This document shows positions 7,057 to 13,264 of a stretch of 14,628 nt of DNA, piece after piece. How positions within the stretch are numbered: the first letter of the stretch is position 1; every line of letters starts with the position of its first letter. Source of the stretch: Burkholderiales bacterium (GTDB lineage Bacteria > Pseudomonadota > Gammaproteobacteria > Burkholderiales > Burkholderiaceae_C); contig JAGWTL010000031.1 in NCBI GenBank assembly GCA_028869035.1, forward strand, positions 1-14,628, in the 5' to 3' direction. The notes beneath the pieces are model-generated. The model was given only the letters and a program-made list of their open reading frames with translations. It searched no databases and was not told where the DNA came from. Both the position numbers and the translations under genes were made by a program.

Positions 7057-7509
7057 ATGAAAACCATCGGTATCCTTGTCGCCGCAGCGGCGATCATCGG
7101 CCTCAGCGGCACGGCCTCCGCCCAGTTTGCCAAACCGGAAGACGCGATCAAATACCGCAAGAGTGCCTTGTTCGTGATGCAGCAGCACTACGCGCGGATC
7201 GGGGCCATGGCCAGCGGTCGTGCGCCTTTTGATGCCAAGGTGGCGGCTGAGAATGCTGCGATCGCCGAAGACATGTCGCGCCTGCCCTGGGCGGCCTTCG
7301 GCGAGGGCACGGACAAGGGGGATACCAAGGCCTTGCCGGAGATCTGGAAGGAGCAGGCCAAGTTCAAGGCGGCTGCAGAGAAGATGCAAAGCGAGATGAG
7401 CAAACTGGCCGCCGCTGCCAAGACCGGCAACCTGGACAGCATCAAGACGGCTTTCCAGTCCACCTCGGGCAGCTGCAAGGCCTGTCACGACGATTTCCGC
7501 GGCAAATGA
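7057..7509 (+). CDS. Cytochrome c' (periplasmic)
   Basis: This is a four-helix-bundle c-type cytochrome exported to the periplasm; family members bind nitric oxide and are linked to NO protection or electron transfer. The product is 150 residues from the ATG at 7057, with an AAAGGA site at 7047-7052. A Sec signal peptide ends near ASA (residues 20-22), leaving a mature protein that starts QFAKPEDAIKYRKSALFVM. The single heme motif CKACH lies at 140-144, six residues from the C-terminus, which is the diagnostic position for this class (class II cytochrome c). A longer in-frame opening from 6937 is unlikely because it would bury the signal peptide. The b561 gene diverges upstream. Confidence 0.94.
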   Translation: MKTIGILVAAAAIIGLSGTASAQFAKPEDAIKYRKSALFVMQQHYARIGAMASGRAPFDAKVAAENAAIAEDMSRLPWAAFGEGTDKGDTKALPEIWKEQAKFKAAAEKMQSEMSKLAAAAKTGNLDSIKTAFQSTSGSCKACHDDFRGK

Positions 7510-7540
7510 GACACAGGGGATAGACCCTCACTTCGACGAT

Positions 7541-7574
7541 CAGGGGCAGCCCAGGCTGCCCCTGGGCTTTTGGG
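7541..7574. terminator. shared terminator between cytochrome c' and TlpA-like genes
   Basis: A ten-base-pair stem (CAGGGGCAGC at 7541-7550 with GCTGCCCCTG at 7555-7564) encloses a four-base loop and is followed by GGCTTTTGG. It lies between the convergent cytochrome c' stop (7509) and the TlpA-like stop (7592). The short T stretch serves the plus strand; the minus strand has no T run, so any bidirectional use is inferred from position. Confidence 0.75.
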
Positions 7575-7591
7575 GCCGGACGACAGATGGA

Positions 7592-8092
7592 TCAGGTCTG
7601 GGCCAGCAACTCTTCGATCAGGCGGTGAAGCTCGGCAAAATCCGGCTCACCGATGTAGCGCTTGACGATCTCGCCGCGCTTGTCGACCAGGTAGGTGGTC
7701 GGGGTCAGGCTCACCTTCCCCCAGGCCGAAGCCACGGCTCCGGTGTTGTCGATGGCCACCTTGAAGGGCAGCTTGCGGGTCTGGCTGAAGTTGACGACGT
7801 AGCTGGGCGGGTCGTAGCTCATGGCCACAGCTACCGTGTCGAAGCCGCGGGCCTGGTATTTGTCGTAGGTGGCCATGATGCTGGGCATCTCGGCCACGCA
7901 GGTGGTGCAACTGGTGGCCCAGAAGTTCACCAGCACGACCCGGCCGCGGAAATCCGCGGTGCTTTGCCGGCTGCCGTCGAGCAGCACAAACGTGGAGGCC
8001 GGGGCCGGTCCGAAACCGGGTGAGCGCAAGAGCAACCAGCCGGCCAGCAGCACCGTGGCAGCTGCGGCAAGATAATAAAGGGCGCGTTTCAT
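7592..8092 (-). CDS. TlpA/ResA-like thioredoxin-fold protein, membrane anchored
   Basis: This is a predicted periplasm-facing thiol-disulfide protein of the AhpC/TSA-TlpA type, anchored by an N-terminal helix. Relatives reduce apocytochrome c cysteines or supply reductant to periplasmic proteins. The product is 166 residues from the ATG at 8092: a hydrophobic segment (about 5-22), then the active site NFWATSCTTCVAEMPS with Cys62 and Cys65, and the cis-proline motif LTPTTYLVD (Pro131). An in-frame ATG at 8110 would add six residues but overlaps the divergent DUF4197 start; neither has a clear ribosome binding site. The nearby cytochrome c' makes a role in heme attachment tempting but unproven. 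The frame stays open far upstream, antisense to DUF4197; that extension is not protein-like. Confidence 0.9.
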   Translation of the reverse strand: MKRALYYLAAAATVLLAGWLLLRSPGFGPAPASTFVLLDGSRQSTADFRGRVVLVNFWATSCTTCVAEMPSIMATYDKYQARGFDTVAVAMSYDPPSYVVNFSQTRKLPFKVAIDNTGAVASAWGKVSLTPTTYLVDKRGEIVKRYIGEPDFAELHRLIEELLAQT

Positions 8093-8108
8093 CGACAGGG
8101 GGTATCGC

Positions 8109-8813
8109 ATGGACAGACGGAAGTTTAATTCGATTGGATGGCCTGTGCTGCTGGGAGTTCCCTGGCTGCCCTTGGGCCAGGCCCAGGCCCTGACACTGGA
8201 GGATCTGAGCCAGGGCGAGGCGGTTCGTGCCCTCAAGGTAGCATTGGAACGGGGTGCGCGCAGCGCCGTAGGCCAGCTCGGCCAACTCAACGGCTTTCTG
8301 GGCAACGAGAAAGTCCGGATTCCCTTACCCCGGCAGTTGCTGGACGCCGAGCAGATGCTGCGCACCTTCGGCCAGGGGGAGCGTCTGGACGAGCTGGTGA
8401 CGACCATGAACCGCGCGGCCGAGGCCGCCGTGCCCATGGCGCAGGAGCTCATGCTGGGTGCGGTGCGCGGCATGACGGTGGCGGACGGCAAGAAGATCCT
8501 CGGAGGTGGTGACACCTCGGTAAGCACCTTCTTTGCGGAGAGGACGCGCCTGTCGCTGGGGCAGAAATTCCTGCCCGTGGTCACGCGCAGCACGGAGAAA
8601 GTCGGCCTGGCCGGCCAGTACAACCACATCGCTGGCAAGGCGGCCGATTTCGGCCTGTTGCGCCGCGAGGACGCGAGCATTGAACAATACGTCACCGGCA
8701 AAGCCCTGGACGGCCTTTACCTCGTGATCGGAGAGGAAGAACGCAAGATCCGGCGCGATCCGGTCGCCACGGGCAGTGCCTTGCTGGGCAAGGTCTTTGG
8801 CGCACTCAAGTAG
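8109..8813 (+). CDS. DUF4197 domain-containing protein, exported
   Basis: This is a 234-residue protein of the DUF4197 family, whose function is unknown to me. The N-terminus has a twin arginine (MDRRKF) followed by a hydrophobic run and a likely cleavage after AQA (residues 25-27), so it is probably secreted to the periplasm; whether by Sec or Tat is uncertain. The mature part is helical and Leu/Ala/Gly-rich, with LTLEDLSQGEAVRALKVALE, the central MRTFGQ-like stretch, and the C-terminal QYVTGKALDGLYLVIGEEE, typical of the family. An AGGGGG site at 8097-8102 sits six bases before the ATG. The gene is divergent from the TlpA-like gene by only 16 bases. Its last codons and stop form one arm and the loop of a perfect inverted repeat. 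Confidence 0.88.
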   Translation: MDRRKFNSIGWPVLLGVPWLPLGQAQALTLEDLSQGEAVRALKVALERGARSAVGQLGQLNGFLGNEKVRIPLPRQLLDAEQMLRTFGQGERLDELVTTMNRAAEAAVPMAQELMLGAVRGMTVADGKKILGGGDTSVSTFFAERTRLSLGQKFLPVVTRSTEKVGLAGQYNHIAGKAADFGLLRREDASIEQYVTGKALDGLYLVIGEEERKIRRDPVATGSALLGKVFGALK

Positions 8814-8828
8814 TGCGCCAAAGACCTT
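8790..8828. repeat. 17-bp perfect inverted repeat spanning the DUF4197 stop codon
   Basis: Arms at 8790-8806 and 8812-8828 are perfect inverse complements, enclosing a five-base loop (CAAGT, 8807-8811). The left arm codes for the last residues of the DUF4197 protein, and the TAG stop straddles the loop and right arm (8811-8813). No T run follows on either strand, so it does not look like a standard rho-independent terminator. It may act as a processing or stabilising hairpin for the upstream transcript, or as a rho-assisted stop. Confidence 0.85.
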
Positions 8829-8857
8829 CTGTCCGTATCGGCAAGGATAATCCCCGG

Positions 8858-9373
8858 ATGCACCGATGTTTCCTGTTTCTGGGTCTTTGCGCCCAGCTGG
8901 CTGCCTGCAGCCCCTCCCTCAACTGGCGCGAAGTCCGGCCAGCCGGCGGCGATCTCCAAGCCATGCTGCCCTGCAAGCCCGACCAGGGCAGCCGGCGCCA
9001 GAGCTTGGCGGGCCGCGAGCTTGAAGTTCACATGCTGGGTTGCGAGGCCGGGGGCGCCCTGTACGCCGTATCCGTGGCCGATCTTGCAGACGGAGGGCAA
9101 GCCTTGGCCGTCCAGGTGCAATGGCAGGCCAATCTGCTGGGCAATATGCAGGCCGTCAGCGCATCGAACAGCGCCTGGACGTTGAAGGGCGCGAGTGCCA
9201 CGCTGGCACCCGTGCGCCTGAGCGCGCAAGGGGTGGGGTCCGACGGCCGCCCGGTGGCGGCACAGGCCGTATGGTTCGTGCGCGGCACGCGCCTGTACCA
9301 CGCCGTCGTCTACGCCGAACGCATCAGCACCGAGATGAGCGAACCCTTCTTCGGTGGTCTGGAGCTGCCATGA
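8858..9373 (+). CDS. Small predicted lipoprotein of unknown function
   Basis: I do not recognise a family. From the ATG at 8858 the product is 171 residues. A short hydrophobic N-terminus ends in the lipobox LAAC with Cys17 as the lipidated residue, so the protein is expected to sit on a membrane facing the periplasm. Two further cysteines (39 and 62) could form a disulfide. The rest is mixed and predicted to be strand-rich, with LAVQVQWQANLLGNMQ and AQAVWFVRGTRLYHAVVYAE. An AAGGA site lies at 8843-8847. A GTG at 8813 would add 15 residues but hide the signal peptide. The stop codon overlaps the start of the MFS gene (ATGA at 9370-9373), so the two are probably translated together. Confidence 0.8.
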   Translation: MHRCFLFLGLCAQLAACSPSLNWREVRPAGGDLQAMLPCKPDQGSRRQSLAGRELEVHMLGCEAGGALYAVSVADLADGGQALAVQVQWQANLLGNMQAVSASNSAWTLKGASATLAPVRLSAQGVGSDGRPVAAQAVWFVRGTRLYHAVVYAERISTEMSEPFFGGLELP

Positions 9374-10590
9374 GCGTCCTGAGCCGCCGTGCGGCCGTGC
9401 TGGTGTTCCTGGCCTTCGCCTTCACCTATTTCTTCTCGGCCCTGATCCGCTCCATCACGGCCACGCTCTCTCCGCAGCTGACCCAGGAGTTCTCACTGCA
9501 GGCACGCGACCTCGGCTTGCTGGCCGGGGGCTACTTTCTCGGGTTTGCCGCCATGCAGCTGCCCCTGGGGCGCTGGCTGGACCGGCAGGGGCCGAAGACC
9601 GTCATCCTGGGTTTCCTGGCCGTGGCGGCGGCAGGGTGCTTGGCGTTTGCGCAGGCCACGAGCTTTGGCGGTCTGCTGCTGGCGCGGGTGCTCTGCGGGG
9701 TCGGTCTGGCCGCCTGCCTGATGGCGCCGCTGACCGGTTTCAGGCGCTGGCTGGATCCGGTCAGCCAGCTGCGGGCCAACTCCTGGATGCTCATGACGGG
9801 TTCCATGGGCATGGTGGCCTCGACGCTGCCGGTGCAGTGGTTGTTGCCGGTCTATGGCTGGCGACCGCTGTTCTGGGGGCTGGCGGCTCTGCTGCTGCTG
9901 TCGATGGTTGTCATCGCCTGGCAGGTGCCGCGCTGGCAAAAGGCGGCAGACGGCGCTGACGCAGGCAAAGCGGCGGGCAGTTATGCGGAGGTCTGGCGCC
10001 ATCCCTATTTCCGTCGCCTTACCCCGCTGGGATTTTTCAATTACGGCGGCATGGTTGCCATCCAGACCCTGTGGGCCGTGCCCTGGATGATCCGGGTCGG
10101 CGGCTACACGCCCGTGCAGGCCGCGACCGGTCTGTTCTGGATCAATGTCACGATGCTGGTCGCCTTCTGGTCCTGGGGCCTGCTGATCCCGCGCCTGAGC
10201 CGGCGCGGTGTGCAGACCAGCCAGCTGATCACCTGGGGCACGCCGCTGAGTCTGCTCGCGCTGGCGGTCATCGTGGTCGCCGGTGAAGCGGCGGCGACGC
10301 ATGCGGGTCTGCTGTGGGCCATGTTCTGCGTAAGCTCCACTTTTCTCTCGCTGGCGCAACCGGCCGTGGGCATGGCCTTCGCCGCCGAGCTGGCCGGGCG
10401 GGCTCTGTCGGCTTACAACCTGGTCATCTTTGCCGGCGTGTTCGTGGTGCAGTGGGGCATCGGCCTGCTGATCGATGCCTTTGTTGCGCAGGGCTGGGCG
10501 CAGGCGCAGGCTTTCCAGGGCGCGCTGGGCGTCTTCCTGCTGCTGAACCTGTTGTCCTACCTCTATTTCCTGATGGCGAAAAAGACATAA
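9370..10590 (+). CDS. MFS family transporter
   Basis: This is an inner-membrane secondary transporter; the substrate is not evident. From the ATG at 9370 it is 406 residues with about twelve hydrophobic segments in two halves, separated by a polar loop near 187-215. The loop after the second segment carries the family motif A (GRWLDRQGPKTVI, residues 67-79), and an RVLCGVGLAACLMAP segment follows at 106-120. The open frame extends upstream to 9040, but that region is antisense-like, Arg-rich and overlaps the lipoprotein gene. The ATGA overlap with that gene supports the chosen start. The EIIA gene follows after ten bases, so it may share a transcript, although nothing shows that the transporter depends on the PTS. 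Confidence 0.9.
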   Translation: MSVLSRRAAVLVFLAFAFTYFFSALIRSITATLSPQLTQEFSLQARDLGLLAGGYFLGFAAMQLPLGRWLDRQGPKTVILGFLAVAAAGCLAFAQATSFGGLLLARVLCGVGLAACLMAPLTGFRRWLDPVSQLRANSWMLMTGSMGMVASTLPVQWLLPVYGWRPLFWGLAALLLLSMVVIAWQVPRWQKAADGADAGKAAGSYAEVWRHPYFRRLTPLGFFNYGGMVAIQTLWAVPWMIRVGGYTPVQAATGLFWINVTMLVAFWSWGLLIPRLSRRGVQTSQLITWGTPLSLLALAVIVVAGEAAATHAGLLWAMFCVSSTFLSLAQPAVGMAFAAELAGRALSAYNLVIFAGVFVVQWGIGLLIDAFVAQGWAQAQAFQGALGVFLLLNLLSYLYFLMAKKT

Positions 10591-10600
10591 TCAGGCCAGC

Positions 10601-10999
10601 ATGAACAATGGCATCGTGATCATCGCCCACGCCCCGCTGGCCAGTGCGTTGCGCCAGTGCGTGGCCCACGTGTTTCCCGAGCGGGTGGGGGGCGTGGTGG
10701 CCGTGGATGTACTGCCGGATGCGCCGGTAGCCCTGAGCGTGGCGCAGGCGCGGCAGGCGATCGAAGTCCTGGGCCGGGCGCCCTTGTTGCTGCTGACCGA
10801 TGTGCTGGGCGCCACGCCCAGCAATGTGGCGCGCCAGTTGCAGGAGGGACGCCAGGCACGGTTGCTGGCTGGCGCGAACCTGCCGATGGTGCTGCGTGCC
10901 GTGACCTACCAGCACGAACCGCTGGAAGAGTTGGTGGCACGTGCCCTGCAAGGCGGCGCCCAGGGTGTGCTGCAGGTGAAGGTGAGCGAAACGATTTGA
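10601..10999 (+). CDS. PTS EIIA component, mannose family
   Basis: This is a cytoplasmic phosphocarrier accepting phosphate from HPr. The 132-residue size matches a stand-alone EIIA(Man) domain. The phosphorylated histidine is His10 in GIVIIAHAPLASAL, and LLLLTDVLGATPSNVARQL carries the second family motif, with the conserved Asp and the TPSN loop. Beta- and alpha-proteobacteria often have this gene next to ptsH and ptsI without any EIIB/EIIC permease, so the chain is thought to act as a regulator (carbon/nitrogen balance, polyhydroxybutyrate) rather than in sugar uptake. The ribosome binding site is weak, and the gene follows the MFS gene by ten bases. HPr starts 25 bases after its stop. Confidence 0.93.
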   Translation: MNNGIVIIAHAPLASALRQCVAHVFPERVGGVVAVDVLPDAPVALSVAQARQAIEVLGRAPLLLLTDVLGATPSNVARQLQEGRQARLLAGANLPMVLRAVTYQHEPLEELVARALQGGAQGVLQVKVSETI

Positions 11000-11024
11000 A
11001 CGATACGAAGCGGGAGCCCAAAGA

Positions 11025-11294
11025 ATGATCAAGGCCAATGCCACCATCAGCAACAAGCTCGGGCTGCATGCCCGTGCTTCTGCCAAACTCACCAAGATGG
11101 CCGGCAGCTTCCCCTGCGAGGTCTGGCTGGCGCGCGGCGAGCGGCGCGTGAATGCCAAAAGCATCATGGGTGTGATGATGCTGGCAGCCGGTTTGGGCAG
11201 CGCGGTCGAGATCGAGGCCCAGGGCGAGCGTGCCCAGGAAGCCGTGGACGCGCTGCTCGCGCTGATCAACGACAAGTTCGGCGAAGGCGAGTGA
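11025..11294 (+). CDS. ptsH: Phosphocarrier protein HPr
   Basis: HPr passes phosphate from enzyme I to EIIA proteins. The 89-residue protein has the active-site histidine His15 in KLGLHARASAKL and the regulatory serine Ser46 in NAKSIMGVMML, the site used by HPr kinase in species that have it. The C-terminal ALLALINDKFGEGE ends normally. A GGGAG-like site lies in the 25-base gap after the EIIA gene. A small open frame starts one base after its stop, and ptsI starts 177 bases later, so EIIA, HPr and EI probably form one operon. Confidence 0.96.
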   Translation: MIKANATISNKLGLHARASAKLTKMAGSFPCEVWLARGERRVNAKSIMGVMMLAAGLGSAVEIEAQGERAQEAVDALLALINDKFGEGE

Positions 11295-11295
11295 T

Positions 11296-11475
11296 ATGAC
11301 CCCCACAGTCGCCTGCTGCACGTGGCTCCCTGCAGATGGCGCCGCAAGACGCAGCCTCTCTTCCGCCTGTCCCGGCCTGCGCGGGCAGGCCGAGGGCCGC
11401 AGGCGTCAGCCCCGAGGGTGCCCTGTTTCGCCCTGGGACGGTCGGGCGGCGAAACCAGTAAGGTGGGCGGCATGA
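11296..11475 (+). CDS. Possible 59-residue ORF bridging ptsH and ptsI
   Basis: The frame opens with an ATG one base after the ptsH stop and closes with a TGA that overlaps the ptsI start (ATGA at 11472-11475). A GAAGG sequence at 11283-11287, inside the end of ptsH, is spaced to serve as a ribosome binding site. The product would be Arg/Pro/Ala-rich with four cysteines (MTPTVACCTW at the start, KPVRWAA at the end), with no signal peptide, membrane segment or recognised domain. In GC-rich DNA, open frames this long arise by chance, so coding is uncertain. It could instead only carry ribosomes across a leader to couple ptsI translation to ptsH. Confidence 0.25.
   Translation: MTPTVACCTWLPADGAARRSLSSACPGLRGQAEGRRRQPRGCPVSPWDGRAAKPVRWAA
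11373..11392. repeat. Hairpin in the ptsH-ptsI gap
   Basis: Arms CGGCCTGC (11373-11380) and GCAGGCCG (11385-11392) form an eight-base-pair GC-rich stem with a four-base loop GCGG. No T run follows. It lies inside the small bridging frame, about 80 bases before the ptsI start. It could slow RNA polymerase or block exonucleases, but nothing ties it to a known regulator. Confidence 0.5.
11425..11455. repeat. Hairpin just upstream of the ptsI ribosome binding site
   Basis: Arms GTTTCGCC (11425-11432) and GGCGAAAC (11448-11455) are perfect complements around a 15-base GC-rich loop. The right arm ends four bases before the AAGGTG site at 11460-11465 that serves the ptsI ATG at 11472. This could modulate access to the start region, but the evidence is only position and pairing. 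Confidence 0.45.
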
Positions 11476-13241
11476 CCTTCTCCATCCACGGACTCGCAGT
11501 CGCACGCGGCATCGCCATCGGGCGCGCTGTGCTGGTGGCCAGCAGCCGGGTGGACGTGGCGCATTACTTCATCGAGCCCGCCCAGGTGGAGCGCGAGATC
11601 GAGCGTGTGCGGCGCGGGCGCGACGCGGTGGTCGACGAGCTCCATCGTCTGCAGCAGACCATCTCGCAGCTGGGCCCCAAGGACGCACCGCATGAACTGA
11701 GGGCTCTGCTCGACGTGCACCTCATGCTGCTGCAGGACGAGGAGATGGTGGGCGGCGTCAAGCACTGGATCCGCGACCGGCTCTACAACGCCGAATGGGC
11801 GTTGACCACCCAGCTGGAGATGGTGGCGCGGCAGTTCGACGAGATGGAAGACGAGTATCTGCGCGAGCGCAAGGCCGACCTCGAACAGATCACCGAAAAG
11901 GTTCTGCGCGCCATGCTGGGCCAGACCACCTCCGGCCTGCCCGCGGGCATTGCCGCCACCCGCAAGACGTCCTCGGCGGAGTTGCAGCTGGAGGACACGG
12001 ACACGCCGCTCGTGCTGATCGCGCACGAGATCTCACCTTCGGACATGCTGCAGTTCAAGCAGGGCCTGTTCGCAGGTTTTGTCACCGACGTCGGCGGCAA
12101 GACCTCGCACACCGCCATCGTGGCGCGCAGCATGGACATCCCGGCCGTGGTGGGCGCGCGCACGGCCAGCCAGCTGGTGCGCCAGGACGACTGGGTCATC
12201 ATCGACGGTGATGCTGGCGTGGTGATCGTCGATCCTTCGCCCATCATCCTGGCCGAATACCAGTACAAACAGCGCCAGCTCGATCTGGAGCGCAGCCGCC
12301 TGGGGCGGCTGCTGGACACGCCGGCCGTCACGCTGGACGGCGAGAAGGTCGAGCTGCTGGCCAATATCGAGATGCCCGAAGACGCGCATGCCGCCATGAA
12401 GGCCGGCGCCGTCGGTGTCGGCCTGTTCCGCAGCGAATTCCTCTTCATGGGGCGCAACGGCCACCTGCCCGATGAGGAGGAGCAGTACCGGGCCTATTGC
12501 CATGCCGTCGAGGGCATGGGGGGGCTGCCGGTCACCATCCGTACCGTGGACATCGGCGCCGACAAACCGATGGACAGCACCGTCATCGAAGGCAACCACC
12601 TCAACCCGGCCCTCGGACTGCGCGCCATACGCTGGAGCCTGGCCGACCCCTCCATGTTCCTGACCCAGCTGCGCGCCATCCTGCGTGCTGCCGCGCACGG
12701 GCCGGTCAAGATGCTGATCCCCATGCTGGCGCATCTGAGCGAGATCCGTCAGACCGTGGCCCTGGTCGAACAGGCTCGGGCCGAGCTGCAGCGCGAGGGC
12801 CGCCCCTGCGGGCCGGTGCTGCTGGGCGCCATGATCGAAATCCCGGCGGCGGCGCTGACACTCAAGACCTTCCTCAAGCATTTCGATTACCTGTCGGTCG
12901 GCACCAACGACCTGATCCAGTACACCCTGGCGATCGATCGTGCCGACGAGTCGGTGGCGCATCTCTACGATCCCCTGCACCCCGCGGTCCTGCGACTGCT
13001 GGCCGACACGATTGCCGAATGCCGCGCGCAGGGCAAGGACGTCAGTGTCTGCGGCGAGATGGCCGGTGACGTGGCCATGACACGGCTGCTGCTCGGCCTG
13101 GGTCTGCGCAGTTTTTCCATGCATCCGGCCCAGATCCTGGCGGTCAAGCAGGAGGTGCTGCGCGCCGACACCAACCGCCTGCAGCCCTGGGCGCAGACGG
13201 TGCTGAACGCCGACGAGCCGTCGGCGGCCATGGGCTGCTGA
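11472..13241 (+). CDS. ptsI: PTS enzyme I (phosphoenolpyruvate-protein phosphotransferase)
   Basis: Enzyme I takes phosphate from phosphoenolpyruvate and passes it to HPr in the cytoplasm. From the ATG at 11472 (MTFSIHGLAVARGIAIG) the protein is 589 residues, close to the usual 575-590. A longer frame from 11322 would add an Arg-rich leader and is rejected. The phosphohistidine domain shows GGKTSHTAIVARSMDIPAVVG with the active-site histidine His213. The PEP-binding barrel has GVGLFRSEFLFMGR (Arg320), the segment SVGTNDLIQYTLAIDR (475-490) and the catalytic cysteine Cys527 in SVCGEMAGD. All key residues are present, so it should be active. AAGGTG at 11460-11465 is the likely ribosome binding site. 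It converges on lipA with a 23-base gap that shows no clear terminator. Confidence 0.96.
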   Translation: MTFSIHGLAVARGIAIGRAVLVASSRVDVAHYFIEPAQVEREIERVRRGRDAVVDELHRLQQTISQLGPKDAPHELRALLDVHLMLLQDEEMVGGVKHWIRDRLYNAEWALTTQLEMVARQFDEMEDEYLRERKADLEQITEKVLRAMLGQTTSGLPAGIAATRKTSSAELQLEDTDTPLVLIAHEISPSDMLQFKQGLFAGFVTDVGGKTSHTAIVARSMDIPAVVGARTASQLVRQDDWVIIDGDAGVVIVDPSPIILAEYQYKQRQLDLERSRLGRLLDTPAVTLDGEKVELLANIEMPEDAHAAMKAGAVGVGLFRSEFLFMGRNGHLPDEEEQYRAYCHAVEGMGGLPVTIRTVDIGADKPMDSTVIEGNHLNPALGLRAIRWSLADPSMFLTQLRAILRAAAHGPVKMLIPMLAHLSEIRQTVALVEQARAELQREGRPCGPVLLGAMIEIPAAALTLKTFLKHFDYLSVGTNDLIQYTLAIDRADESVAHLYDPLHPAVLRLLADTIAECRAQGKDVSVCGEMAGDVAMTRLLLGLGLRSFSMHPAQILAVKQEVLRADTNRLQPWAQTVLNADEPSAAMGC

Positions 13242-13264
13242 TCGGAGGAAAGGTCGGGCCGGCT

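Noticed and set aside
8093..8701. Upstream extension of the TlpA-like frame by some 200 codons
   Set aside because: The extension is antisense to DUF4197, Ser/Arg-rich and not protein-like. The hydrophobic anchor begins at the ATG at 8092.
9040..9369. N-terminal extension of the MFS transporter by 110 residues
   Set aside because: It overlaps the lipoprotein gene in another frame, is Arg-rich, and would put a long polar stretch before the first membrane segment. The ATGA overlap gives a better start.
11322..11471. N-terminal extension of enzyme I by 50 residues
   Set aside because: The family starts at the MTFSIHG-like sequence, and the ATG at 11472 has a ribosome binding site. The extension is Arg/Pro-rich and without homology that I recognise.
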